Shown here: piece after piece, positions 1 to 10,404 of the stretch | How the letters are laid out: every line of letters starts with the position of its first letter | How positions within the stretch are numbered: the stretch's first letter is position 1 | NCBI GenBank assembly: GCA_011947345.1 | Contig: JAAVTG010000386.1 | Span: 1 to 27,015 of the forward strand | Source of the DNA: Phytophthora quininea | Lineage: Eukaryota > Oomycota > Peronosporomycetes > Peronosporales > Peronosporaceae | Reading direction: 5' to 3' | DNA: 27,015 nt | Position numbers and translations under genes: made by a program | The notes under the pieces: generated by a model | The model's input: the letters and a program-made list of their open reading frames with translations, nothing else | What the model was told of the DNA's origin: nothing | Databases searched by the model: none

Positions 1-2
1 CA

Positions 3-119
3 GCTCTTTTTAGTGCTTGGGATGCGATTGACCATTCAACACTGCAAGCGCTGATCGAGTCCATGCCGCGCCGATGTAAGAAAGTCATTAAGAAACGTGG
101 AGACAAAATAGACTACTAG
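3..119 (+). pseudogene. Tc1/mariner transposase, C-terminal fragment
   Basis: An open frame enters from the left edge and ends at TAG 117-119 after 39 codons. It reads ALFSAWDAIDHSTLQ and later SMPRRCKKVIKKRGDKIDY. The pattern of an AW..I stretch, then LI.SMPRR, then a basic VI..RG..I.Y tail is the usual end of Tc1/mariner (DDE_3 type) transposases, just after the last catalytic acidic residue. The catalytic core lies outside the window, so whether the gene is intact upstream cannot be told. The visible part has no lesion. It is not the same element as the DD34E copy at 11.5-14.1 kb, whose C-terminus differs. The call is by motif recognition. Confidence 0.75.
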
Positions 120-2200
120 TGTAGCCATTTTAACTGCTTATCTTGCTTTTGTATTGGGTCAGGCCGGGCTTAATAATGGGCGCGCCGGCAAATATGGTCA
201 CTTGTATACTAACCCTGTCTTAAAGTGGGATATCCCGCGTGTTAAAACAACTCTCAAACGCGCTTTTACGACACAAACAACATATCTAAATGGCGCCGCT
301 CAACTCCCAAAATTGGCGGAGCGGCGCCCTAAAATGTGGGTGGTAATATAAACCTGGCGCGGACTGTAACATAAATACATGGAGCAAGTGGTCTCACTCG
401 TTTGAGTCGTAGAGACATTTAGTGAACAGGTCGAGCGCTGAGTCTGCCATCTCTGTCGGGTTGCTGGCTTCAACTATACCCGTGTATGCGTCCGCTATCG
501 TGTCAAGTCCGTCGTTCATTCGCTCTCTTGGTCTTTTGGAGGGGTGTCTTCAGTAGATAGCGAGCGCATTAATTAGCGCTGTTTACTCCACATGACCAGC
601 TCGCGATTAATCACGGCACTGGAGTTGTTCTCTCGGTTGTCAGACGCGTCGAGAGTTCCAAATTCTAGAGTATCGTCGCTTAGGTTGGAGTCCAAGTCGA
701 TCTCGATGTCTGCGGGTGTGTTGCCCGACAAATGCCTATCCATAACGACAGGATGTGCCCTTGGATGGAAGTTCTACGCTTTGTTGGACACGAAGCGTTT
801 TGGTCGCTTCGTTGTAGTGTTCCATTTCCACTTCTCCTAAATACATCCTCCGTTCTGGCTATGCGAAGGTCTTTAGAGTGCTGCTGTACGTGTCGTGGTT
901 TTGGTGGGTTTAGTAGATTTGTTGGTGTTCCAGCCAAAGCCACTGTTGATTTCATCGCTGCAAACGTTCGGTGCTTCTTGATATTAGCCGTGCTGGGCGT
1001 CAGTCGCACCGACAACGACGCGCTGGCTGGTAGACCCCGTAAGAGCTGGTCAGCGATGTGGCCGACGCGAGCAAGCTGCTGGTCGTGAGTTTCGCTGCTG
1101 ACGGCGTCCCACCAACCCTGAGCTGATGATGCAGCTCAAGATGGACGGCATGTTCGTCGTCAAGAGCTGTGCATGGCGTGGTTTGAGCAAGCGTTGTCTT
1201 CGCCACTCAGCAGTTAATCATATCGCCACTGGTCACACCAACTTTGAAGCCTCTTGCTTGATTCGAGTCCTTAATTTGTTGATTGTAGCAGAATGCACCA
1301 CCACAGCTACGTTGTTTTAGAGGCAGTCTGCAGCAATAAGCCATTTTAACTAGCCAAACACCGGGATTCGGGCGTCTGATTGACGGTCATTTTCTGGCCA
1401 AAATCACCCAAAGGTTTTCGCAAAAAAAAAAAAATTATCGGCCGATCTGCCACACACTAACTTCATGGCAATTAGTAATAAAAATAATGGCCTCTGAGCT
1501 CCGTCCAAGTCGTTATGTAGCTGTTTGTGGTTAATGATCATCTATCCTACATCCTTGTGGACCACTTACGTAATAGGTCTTTGTAAAGTTGAGAGCGGTA
1601 CACAGCAGCTTTGTGACGTTAAAATCCACTGAAGACCATGCTTTCACGTTATCCTGTCGAATCCGGTTTCTCTGTTGCTCATTTTGCAGTAATGGAGTAC
1701 GTAAATTCCGCAAACCACGCCATTTGTCTGCTGTAGTTTTTGCAGTGAACAAAGCTTCTCCATTCAAACGCTCCCACGACGGTCCTGACTGTGTGTTATG
1801 ACTTTCCGAATGAAACGACACCAAGACACCAAATACATATTGTGTGTTATGTGTATACTTCATCGAGTTCATATGATAAGCTGACCCCTGAGTTCGCAGG
1901 GTTTTAAAAATAATAAAACTCCCGTGATTGCGGCTCGATACAAGCACATACGTGTATGCCGTCCCGTCGAATAATTTATTCAGCTCGTTGTACAGCCACC
2001 ACTTGCTATGGGAGTCGCGAGTAAATTTTACGTTTTCCAACAATGCACAAAACTCCGTAGGCAGCCACTCTCAACTTCCTCTAGGAGCCCCTTGACTTCT
2101 GAGCTGAAGCCGACTCAGCTGAGCAAGGCTAATGAAACCAATCATAACTGCGTAGAAGAACTAGGCGAAGTAGTCGATGTCTTAACCCGATTGAAGTGAA
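120..2200. other. No recognisable gene; decayed repeat DNA
   Basis: No reading frame here has a protein motif I recognise. On the minus strand a short frame at 573-743 is acidic (it contains ADIEIDLDSNLSDD) and could be a linker of a decayed element. A minus frame at 1531-2043 is open for 170 codons but matches nothing I know and is about the length expected by chance in a window of this size. An A13 run lies at 1422-1434. The stretch may include the right end of the Tc1/mariner element at the left edge, but I could not define its inverted repeat. Confidence 0.4.
292..328. repeat. Perfect 10-bp inverted repeat (hairpin)
   Basis: GGCGCCGCTC at 292-301 is matched exactly by its reverse complement GAGCGGCGCC at 319-328, with a 17-bp spacer. 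Each arm contains GGCGCC. It lies about 170 bp after the Tc1/mariner stop codon. It may be part of that element's subterminal region, but no partner copy is in view. Confidence 0.6.
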
Positions 2201-2207
2201 ACAGTCG

Positions 2208-2230
2208 CTGGGTTGGTCAATCCAACCCAG
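2208..2230. repeat. Perfect 9-bp hairpin with 5-base loop
   Basis: CTGGGTTGG (2208-2216), TCAAT, CCAACCCAG (2222-2230). It sits in the stretch just upstream of the Copia-1 zinc knuckle. No terminator-like T tract follows it and no function is evident. Confidence 0.5.
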
Positions 2231-2740
2231 TAGTCCGAGGACAGCCCATACAAAACAGCAACAGAATCCGAGCAGAGCAGATCAGGTCAAACCGGACAAC
2301 TGGCAATAGAAACAGATCTAGCATAGGTCTGGAGCAGCAAACGCAACATCGATGACGTTAGAGTGCAAAAACTGTGGTGAATCAGGTCACAAAAAGGCGG
2401 AACGCAGGAGGTCGAAGCTGGAGTGCCAATCATCTGGGCGACGGCAGCGCGTTGGATATGTCTTCACTCTCTTGAGATGATATATGCTGCAATGTTAGCA
2501 TGCGGATGGCAACAGCGACGACGTTTACGGTGACATCGCACGAAACGATCCCTTGGCTGGCGGACTCAGGAGCGTCACACCACTTGTGCTTAAGATACAT
2601 GCTTGTCGGTGGCTGTGGCGAATCGCAAAGGAAATCTGTGGATTCTCAGGGCCGAGATGGTGGAGCCACCATCACAACCAGTGGCGATATTCGTTTCAAC
2701 CTCAACAGCAACACTACAGTCGACAGAGAAATTTGAATGT
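2231..2740 (+). pseudogene. Copia-1 gag C-terminus (zinc knuckle) and aspartic protease
   Basis: Two pieces in different frames. At 2364-2405 the frame reads CKNCGESGHKKAER, a retroviral-type CCHC knuckle (C-x2-C-x4-H-x4-C) whose last Cys position is CGC (Arg), one base from TGC; this would normally bind nucleic acid in Gag. In another frame, at about 2540-2590, TIPWLADSGASHHLC carries the DSGAS active-site signature of Copia proteases (catalytic Asp codon 2563-2565), the enzyme that cuts the polyprotein. A frameshift therefore separates the two. The upstream part (QQQNPSRADQVKPDNWQ) is polar and Gln-rich as Gag C-termini often are. Downstream the reading is lost. Confidence 0.8.
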
Positions 2741-3390
2741 CAAAATCCTTCTCAAAATGTACATAAATAGACTTTGGATGACGCTTTCGTACAGTATAAT
2801 ACAATCTATTGACTTTCAGCGCAGCTCACTTGACCTGTGTTTGTAATTTTGATTTTGTCGAACCGTGGCAAGCTCTAACTCCTAGGGCGTTTTGGACGAC
2901 ATGATCTTCACAACCGAAGAAGAACAAGAAGGCAATGAGTGGACCATCAAGTCGTTGAGCGCCACGTATCACTGCTATTGCTGGTGCTGAGAGTAAGCCT
3001 GTCGTACGTAAGTAGTGTGGTATAAACCTCATACTCAACGCCGAAGACAAGATGGCGCTTCTTGAAAGAGTGTTGTAGTACACAGACACCATCTGAAAAG
3101 GGCCACCCGAGATGGAATGATCGCAGTTTAGCTGGAATCCGTTAAAACGTATGTATCTTGTTTTCGAGACTCGTTTCACGGTCTGCACGAAAATTTTATG
3201 GATGAAAAGGAATCATGACACCTGACGGTGATGGTCGATACGAACGGTGTGGGTGCTAAATCGGAATCGGAGACATTGCGCTGTGGTCTCACAATGACCA
3301 ACGGCTATCAAACAACAAACTCTTGGGAAGTTGCATGCATGACAATGTCCAGTTGTTAGGGTAGCTACAACTCAGTGAATAAGCCCGGCA
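2741..3390 (+). other. Probable decayed Copia-1 interior (pre-integrase)
   Basis: This lies directly after the protease on the same strand. Short plus-strand patches such as ALWSHNDQRL near 3279-3308 faintly resemble the LWH.R.GH motif at the start of Copia integrases. Stops occur in all frames and no integrase D-D-E residues can be placed. The minus frame at 2826-3188 (120 codons) has no motif and is treated as a chance frame. The assignment rests mainly on position. Confidence 0.3.
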
Positions 3391-5540
3391 GTAAGACTTC
3401 AGCCAACTGTAGTGTATGAATTACTCCACTTAGCAACGTAGGCTTAATATAGTAGCCCCTGCTCACAACAACAAGTCTCTCCCTCTTACGAAGGTTCGAC
3501 GAGAGTCGAGGCCTCGTCTGAAGGACGCCCAACTCGACTCACTCAGATCCAGTCAAACGCACTCTTCTGCGATGTTTCGGCTAACCAAACAGCGCCACTA
3601 GCCCCAAGCTTTGGCTAGGACGCTTAACACACACAATAAACTCACTCAACACTCCGGGGTTCCTCTAAAGAGAGAAACCACACCTGGGGAAGCGCTTCCA
3701 GAGCCGCCGCAGCAGAGCCACGACTAACAGGGTTGAGTGGAAGCGAATACGCTGTTCTTGATAATGTAGCGGCTCAGAACACACCACAAATCACTCTCTT
3801 TCGGGCAACACACACTTCTTACCCTTGCCAACGAACACTCACACATGACTCACTGCGTCGCCGAACTGGCATGATCCAGACACACACAAGTCTTACATCT
3901 GGAAGTCCAGGAGCTTGCGCGGCTTGAGTAGTCGATGGAAAATACTGTTCTGTTTAGTTTAATCCTTCGACCTTATCGTTTCCTATGCCCTTCAGTATGT
4001 CCTTATCAACTATACAGTGAACGAAGATTCGTTTTGGATCTTGGCTACCCTCTGCAAAGACTCGAACAGTCCCCGACAACGGGAGTTGCGAAACCTCGTA
4101 AGCGCCTAAGCTAGGACCGCCTAGCTAAACTAAATGTCCCCTCGAATAGGCTAACGCTGTCCTCGGCTTGGTCTCGCCTAGACTCCGATTAGGCTCCGTC
4201 TTTTGCCCCGGTATATCCGTCCATCTTAGTGATATGTTGCCCGCTATCTGGAGGGGTCCGTCAACATGGTTTTGACTTGGCTATATGGTCTGGATTCTCC
4301 CAACACTGCGAATGTTCCACATGCGCCAGATCCCTCAACGGCCAAATCGTCGAACGGCGGCGTAGCGAATCGCTACACCACAGAATGACATTGTTATATA
4401 TATATTTTTCGCCTACAAAAATAAAGAAATTGCCTTTCATTCGTCGCTGCCAATATCTTCAAATATGTATGCTATATGCCATTCTCCCTACAATATTGCG
4501 GCAGCATCTTGCAAACTGAATTAACACCACTTTTGCATGTCATCGATAGTACTGCGAGTTGCAGCACATTTCGAAGACAATATTTCCTACTAGCTCATAA
4601 TTCGCCAAACCCAAACAATTTGATCTCCTCTGCAGCGATCGTGGAGAACTGAAGGAGACTGAAGGTGTCGCTGGCGACTTGCTCGACCCAATCGAGTGTG
4701 TAACGGGGTGTGATACTGGTGGGCTCGGTGCCGCTGTTCTGGTTGTAGTGCAGGTACAACACTATTCCAAACTCTGACAGAGCCCATGAATAGGACACTG
4801 TGGTGTGGAGATTTCTCCAAGATCCGTCAACGAACTGTCGCCTCCGCTATTGGCTGATAAAAGGCGTTGAACGTGAAGCGAAGGTTCGTTGAAGGTCGCT
4901 ATCCCGAGGTGGTCGCTATTGCGAACCATCGCCTGATCGTGAATCTTCGGATGGGTAGCCCCGACGGCGCTCTTGTATTTCACTTGATATTTGTATAGAT
5001 TCATAGATAAGGGTAGGATTAGAGAGAGTAAGAGCCCGAGAGGGCGATACAAACAGAGCAGAATTTTCCCCCGACTTCCCAAGCGGCCAAGCGTCCTAGG
5101 TAAGCATCTTGCCCTGTTGTCGTGGATTATGCCTGCCAGCGGAAACAGACCTTCGTGAAGTGAGTGTTCGTTTGGTCAGGCCAAGAGTGAAGAGTGGTAG
5201 TTAGAGTGTATTTTGGTTTGGCCCTATTAATAGGGGAGTGTTGGGCGAAAGAGCCCTTGTGTGTGGAGTGCGGGTCGCATTCCAACGTGACTTCCAGCCG
5301 GAGTTATACTCCGGCGCCCCCGTAAAAGAGTCCACGGGACTAGGCAACCTTCGTCTGCTGGTGCCATGGGGTTTTGAGTGTGTGAGAGTGTTTGGACGTA
5401 CAGGCGAAGACTCGTGCCTGTAGCGTCGGTTTATATTTGCCTACAGCGTAGACAGCGAGTGGAGGCCACACCGGCTCGGGCAGAGTCGGATCTGGTTCCT
5501 TCAGATCACGCCCAACGTTCGCCTGACAATCTGGAAGGTT
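3391..5540. other. Non-coding, LTR-like insert with no recognisable gene
   Basis: This 2.1-kb stretch separates the protease and RT parts of Copia-1. It has no secure coding frame. Parts at 3470-3760 and 5060-5480 have the short-word, GTGTG/TTTGG or CACAC-rich look of oomycete LTRs. The word AAGCGTCCTAG occurs at 5088-5098 and inverted near 3613-3623, which hints at two related ends in opposite orientation, but 11 bp is weak support. A hairpin AGCTAGG-ACCG-CCTAGCT lies at 4109-4126. Minus-strand frames at 4595-4798 and 4762-5082 have no motif I know. Confidence 0.35.
5297..5315. repeat. Perfect 8-bp hairpin with 3-base loop
   Basis: GCCGGAGT (5297-5304), TAT, ACTCCGGC (5308-5315). It lies in the LTR-like DNA left of the Copia-1 acidic linker. 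Such tight palindromes are common in LTRs, but the function is unknown. Confidence 0.5.
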
Positions 5541-5549
5541 TATTGTTTT

Positions 5550-5960
5550 GTGCGGAAGCTCGCTGCTACCTTAGCGAAAGTTCAGTGGATTCCTACACCA
5601 CAGAAGATAACAGCTCTCGAAGATGAATTGATGGCTGACAGCATGGAAGTTGGGGCAGACACATATAGTAATAATGCAGACGCAGACGATATTGAGCAAG
5701 ATGTCGCTGGCTACAACAATGCGGATGAAGACGTCGAGTACGCCGCAAATGGATCACATAATGATTATATTGCTGATTCTGTTGAACATATTACTGATTT
5801 GGCGGACGTCGACCCCGATGATGAACTTGGTGGACCTGCCGATGTCTATGAGGTTCTGTTTGATCCCGGTGATGAACGCGAAGCTGATGCTGCGGTTTTA
5901 GACGAATTTTGCGCCATGCTAAGAGCAGTTAATCGCTCGCAGACGTCCACGTTACGTTAA
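5550..5960 (+). pseudogene. Acidic linker of Copia-1 polyprotein (probable)
   Basis: The frame is open for 136 codons and is strongly acidic from about residue 25 on, for example ADADDIEQDVAGYNNADEDV and DLADVDPDDELGGPADVYEV. It ends at TAA 5958-5960. Copia polyproteins of this kind carry a variable Asp/Glu-rich linker between integrase and reverse transcriptase, and RT motifs follow about 170 bp downstream on the same strand, so I read it as that linker. No enzyme motif is present. The first ~25 codons have a different composition and may not belong. It could also be an unrelated acidic ORF. Confidence 0.4.
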
Positions 5961-6078
5961 AGTTCGACAGAACAGAGAGCGGAAGCCCAAAATGCGAAAG
6001 CAATTGCAACTCCACGACGTCTTGGCTGTCGTGAGAGGCACAAGCGACGTTAATCGAAAAGTTTTGCAGACTACGAAG

Positions 6079-7671
6079 TGAGTTCTGCGTTCAAGTCGGC
6101 GAAATGGCGGTAGACTTGCATACTTCATCAAGATCCCGAAGGCGTACCGCGAGGCCATGAGGTCTGAGTATGCGAGGCAGTCGAAGGAAGCCATGCATGC
6201 GGAGATAGCAGCGCTCAAGAACGGGACTAAACGTTTCCGCGAAGTCTATCTCAGTCCGTTGCTTGTCACTTCGAGCTACGATTCTTGCTCAAAAGCAGGT
6301 AACATACCCAAATGATCGGTCTTTATGTCGTAGACCCGCATGATCTTGATAGCTTTGCTCTCTTTTGGCAGCTCGCGCCTGATAATCATCCCCCAGACAT
6401 ATTTCGGTTGTTCGTGACAGTACGTGTTCTGCTGCAATTTCCAATTGTCCAAGGAGATATAAAAACTGCTGACATGAACGCGTTGCAGGCGATCAAGCAA
6501 TATCTGGAGTCGTTGGAAGACTACCTGTGTGAAACAGATGGATTGGTCAACGTTATCAGCAAGACGGTGTACAAGCTAAGACAGTCTGGGAGCGAACGGA
6601 ACGCCAAAGTGAACAATTGGTTTCTTCGCTATGGCTTTCAATAGTGCAGCACTGAGCCATGTCTTTACTACTATAACGGTGATGGAGTGTTTGCAACTGT
6701 CCTGCTATATGCTGATGACAGTCTTCGCGCGACGAAATACGTGAAGTTCAAAGAGGCGATGTTTCCTAAGCTAGACGAGGACTACCGTTTGAAGGACCAA
6801 GGTCATTTAAGCATGTATATGGGTGTGGAGGTTGAGCAGAACGAGAACTCAGTTAAGATACACCAGACTCATACTGTGAAGAGATTATTGACCAATTCGA
6901 CTTATACGGCCCACCGCTAGCAGGTGCCGGCGCATGGGAAGACCTCCCCATATCTTCGGTGCATTGATGTATCTGGCGATGTGTACAAGGCCGGGTATCG
7001 CTTACGTGATTGGATTGTTTAGCCGATAGGTGCAGAGCCCGAAACATCGGCAAATCAAAGCAGCCAAAAGAGTGCTGTGTTACCTTCGGTGCCAAAAGTC
7101 TCGGGATCGTCTGCTCTAGCGACAAGAACGCCAAGTCGGCCGACATGTTGGTGATCGATGGCTTATATGACTCGGATTGGGGCAACGCCCCGACACCCGC
7201 AAGAGTGTGGCTATCTACGTGCATACAAAGCATATGGCACCGTTTCATAAGCGTCCAGGCGCGAGACTATCGTGGCGCAGTCGACCGCCAGGTCAGAATA
7301 CGTAGCAGCATGCGAGGCATACATGGAAAGAGAAGGGTTCGGTAATATACCGATCAAAATGTTCTCGCAAGTGTCGACCCGGTTCCAGCTAGGAACCGGT
7401 AATCAGCAGGGTTTGTGATGTCCACAAACCCGACGTACAGTTGCCGGACGCGCCGTATTGATCTGCGATGGCATTATGTCCGCCAACAAGTTACCACAAA
7501 GATGGTGACTTTGTGGACGGTGGAGACCGACGACAACCCGTCGGATGTGATCACGAAGCCGCTAGCAAGTGATCTTTCAAAATGCTGAGCGACATGATCA
7601 GCGTGACCAAGGAGCATATTCTGAAGACTCTGACTTCGGAGGAGGGGGTGTCAGAAAGCGCGCTCAAGTAG
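6079..7671 (+). pseudogene. Copia-1 reverse transcriptase and RNase H
   Basis: RT starts in one frame with IPKAYREAMRSEYARQ and EAMHAEIAALKNGT (6127-6240), the normal N-terminal block of Copia RT. After a frameshift near 6300 it continues (from 6312) through DIFRLFVTVRVLLQFPIVQG, QYLESLEDYLCETDG and KTVYKLRQSGSERN. One in-frame stop (TAG 6642-6644) precedes the catalytic YADD at 6708-6719, then KLDEDYRLKDQGHLSMYMGV. RNase H pieces follow in other frames: RTRRIDLRWHYV and DDNPSDVITKPLASDL (7427-7585), the usual C-terminal signature. A last frameshift near 7580 leads to stop 7669-7671. YADD is a normal variant of YVDD. Several frameshifts and the stop make the gene dead, though much sequence is still clear. 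Confidence 0.9.
7638..7650 (+). other. Polypurine tract and start of Copia-1 3' LTR
   Basis: An 11-base purine run, GGAGGAGGGGG at 7638-7648, is followed at once by TGTCAGAAAG. A purine tract joined to TG is the standard 3' end of the internal region of LTR retrotransposons, where plus-strand DNA synthesis is primed. The polyprotein frame runs about 22 bases into the LTR before its stop at 7669-7671. I could not find a second copy of the LTR to confirm the boundary. Confidence 0.6.
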
Positions 7672-9048
7672 CATAAGCTGAGTTAGTCGGAGTGATGGTA
7701 GCGAGTGCAGAACGCACAAAGTAAAGCACTGCAAAGGCAGTCTTCAGTCTCAGATTTTCCCCATCGTTAACAAAGCGGTGTCTTTGAGTGAAAGATCGCC
7801 CCCACGCACGCTTTCCATTAACAATAATCAGCACGGGTTTCTGTTCTGCTGCTTTGTCTCGAGTATAGGCGATTCCTTGCGTTGAGTGTCACTAAATTGG
7901 TGAACCACTCAATGATTTCTTCACAATACTTGGTTTAGTGGATGTTAGTTGAATCCGCTTTCTGCTCGTTCTCTACCCCCAAGTAAGAGTTGAGAAGACA
8001 CTGGTCCTTCAGGCCGTAATCCTTGTTTACCTTGTTGAACATCCCGGCTAGTCAATGGCACATCCAGCCACTCAATTTTAACCGTTTCCACACCCAGCTG
8101 AGCTGTAACAGGTAGTTATTCTCGCGACCTACGGTCATTAGTGTCGAAAATTCGTGCGTGTTGTTAGCATGGCAATCACGTTCACCATCTGACGCACATC
8201 TTCTCCATTTCTTAGCAGGAAAGCGATTCGGTCACTTTAAAGGCGACATGCTCTGAGTAGACCAGTTTTGATCAACACCTTTATCCGACCAGCCAGCCGA
8301 TCGTCGAAAGTTGTGTCACCCATAGGGGCTCGTATCTGGCGCTCTCAGCCCTGCACAGTATGAGTATAACGTTGGACTTCAGAATTCAGAGTTCGTGTCT
8401 TGTATTGTGCAAAAGAAGAATGAGAAAGCTAACAGATCAGCTCAACCCGGAAACGGAGACCTTGTGAAGAGCGGGATCTTCAACTGGCAATCATACATGT
8501 GGTTGAGATAAGATCGTCCGTCAGCAGCTATCATTGCAGGTAGCAACGAGAGGGTTTTGCGAGCTCGTCGAGAGCCCCAACTTGCAGCATGACGATCGGT
8601 TCTGAGAACATTACACTCAGAATCTAGACCAGCATGCCCCCTTCAGTCGTCACCGCATTGTAATATCGTGCCTGAGAACAGCGTTGTAAGTTTTATAGGG
8701 GTTATCGTAGAGGTTATTAGTCGTCGCGAACCCGCTCGGCGAGTGGGAGGCATGCCATCGCCACACTCTGTCGCTTAACCATACCTTCTCAAAATATACT
8801 TTGCCTTTTGTGAGCTGCTTCCGTTTACTTCACTCTTCCAGCACTCTTGACTATCGCAGGATAAAATAAGCTTCACTTTGGGAATATTGAAGCTCGTGAA
8901 TGTGTCGGATAGTCGTGGCAGCCAAGCTCAGCTCGAAAGGCCCCTTTTCATATATATATCCTTACCTACGTGAAAATATCACATGTGGAAGCGGAAAGAG
9001 CTACCAACGCCACTGAATTGAACGTGGAGCGAATTTCACTGCGCAGTA
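7649..9048 (+). other. Probable Copia-1 3' LTR followed by gene-free DNA
   Basis: The LTR should start at 7649, but its right end cannot be set without a second copy. No open frame of note exists over 7672-8969, and the short plus frame at 8970-9161 overlaps the downstream end of the MULE relic and has no motif. A TATATATATATCC run occurs near 8950-8960. Confidence 0.35.
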
Positions 9049-9774
9049 TCAGCGTCCCCCATTGTCATCTTTATTTGCAACGGTTTCCCAGGCGCTGCGA
9101 CAAACACCCGACCCAACAACGAAAGTATCTAATGATACTGAGGCTCTTGTTGGTAGTATAGCGATCAAATGGAATTCAAGGCCGTATCCGGAGATTTTAA
9201 CAACTACGACTTGAGTGAGTTTGTAGGTCGCGTCAATGAGAAGGTGAAAGTCAGGGTGGTAGTCAGTTTGGCGCAAGAGCTTTTAGGGTGTGACGCCGAC
9301 CACAAACGACTTGCAATTAATCATTTCCATTTCTCACACCAAATTGCCGGCGTTGTCATCTTTCCAGCTAAACGTGAATGGCTCGGTCTCGTATTCTCTG
9401 CCCGAAATGACCACCTCTTTAATATTGAGACGTACCATGGCAAGCACGTCGCTGCATACAGGACGTATTGCTACGTAGTGGTGAAAGAACTACTGCACAA
9501 CAGAGAGCAGCGGCGTGCTTGCTTCAAACAGGCCGAACCGCTAAATCAGCGCACGCCAAATTCTTGCCAGCCGCAAACCCTGAGCCGCCCAGTCGCGCAC
9601 AATTCTCTTCGTCGCTAGTGTTAAGCGAGGCTTTACAGGAGAGCGGGGTGATGAAATATGGGTGTGGGCCTCATCCACTGCCACGACGTCCTGATTCCAG
9701 CAGGACCAGATATGCGACGTTGGCGAGGCCGTCGTGCAGGCCGCACAGCAGCATCGTAGACTCTGTGTGCGCAA
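9049..9774 (-). pseudogene. MULE (Mutator-like) transposase relic
   Basis: Read on the minus strand from 9774 to 9049, one frame carries the whole recognisable sequence with four internal stops (codons 9541-9543, 9490-9492, 9334-9336, 9283-9285) and no frameshift. In order: a Cys-rich start (SLRCCCAACTT) and DEAHTHISSPRSP, resembling the zinc-binding N-terminal region of such proteins; RLTLATKRIVRDWAAQGLRL; REYETEPFTFSWKDDNAGNL; and FHLLIDATYKLTQV, the classic first block of the MULE DDE domain (catalytic Asp codon 9232-9234). After LEFHLIAILPTRASVSLDTF similarity fades, and the second Asp and the Glu are not visible, so the 3' half is lost. The upstream N-terminal part may extend to about 9956 in another frame. 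Confidence 0.8.
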
Positions 9775-10404
9775 AGCATGAGATGATGAGTCGGTGATGG
9801 GACGCTACAGTTGCAGCATGGCCATAAATCGCTGCTGGTAATGAAAAGGGCCTTGAGACTCTCTGGCAATATATCGGCGTCAGCGAGCGAGATGCTGGCC
9901 GCGAGACTTGTCCAAGTAATACCGGACGGGCATGATATGGAGGGCACAGAGAGCATGGAGATGCCGATGGTGCAGTTTTTTTAAATGGATAATGAGTGCA
10001 GCGGTCACTGACCAAACCTCACCCAATAAAGAGATGTTATTGATCTTAAATCGATTTAATGTTGTTGCCGTGGCAAATGGTGGAAAACTAATAGTTGTCG
10101 TCGATCACAGCGTCATGACAGCTGATGATATGACGTGACGATTGAACATGTCGCTGTGCTGGTGGCAAGATTTGACCGACCTTCTTGCAGAACAGATCAA
10201 TGTTTTAATACTCGCCACCGGAGTCCATCCTCGATACGTAAATCAGAGCGGCACCAACAATCAAGCTAGCAATGGAAGGCAGAGTGCATGCACCGGACGG
10301 TCATGATCATGGCCCGATGCATGGTTTTGCCTGTGTATTTGTATTGAACTTTTGGGGAATGTAGTTTAGTAAGTGACCTACATCTTGTACTGGTCACCCA
10401 TTAA
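9775..10404. other. No recognisable gene
   Basis: This lies between the MULE relic and the first recognisable Copia-2 sequence. Up to about 9956 it may hold the broken N-terminus of the MULE transposase on the minus strand. 9957-10404 shows no frame with a motif. If the Copia-2 half was inverted (see findings), the left breakpoint should lie here, near 10400. Confidence 0.4.

Larger units (their letters stand above)
2180..7671 (+). mobile_element. Copia-1: degenerate Ty1/Copia LTR retrotransposon, interrupted
   Basis: The order zinc knuckle, aspartic protease, (integrase unreadable), acidic linker, reverse transcriptase, RNase H, polypurine tract is that of Ty1/Copia elements, all on the plus strand. 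The distance from protease (2563) to the start of RT (about 6127) is near 3.6 kb. The integrase-containing interval in this superfamily is usually about half that, so 1.5-2 kb of other DNA has probably been inserted or the middle rearranged. The element is dead, with stops and frameshifts in every domain. The 3' LTR probably begins at 7649. No 5' LTR was found. That both halves belong to one element is inference from order and orientation. Confidence 0.65.

Noticed and set aside
122..1350. 13-bp word AGCCATTTTAACT repeated near 123 and 1338
   Set aside because: Several exact 13-bp pairs are expected by chance in 27 kb, and the flanks do not align.
1531..2043. 170-codon minus-strand open frame
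   Set aside because: There is no known motif or homologous context. In about 54,000 six-frame codon positions the longest chance frame is expected to be near this length.
2826..3188. 120-codon minus-strand frame
   Set aside because: It lies opposite the expected Copia-1 coding strand and has no motif; its length is typical of chance.
9169..9618. 149-codon plus-strand frame
   Set aside because: It is the reverse shadow of the MULE transposase relic, whose DATYK motif lies on the minus strand.
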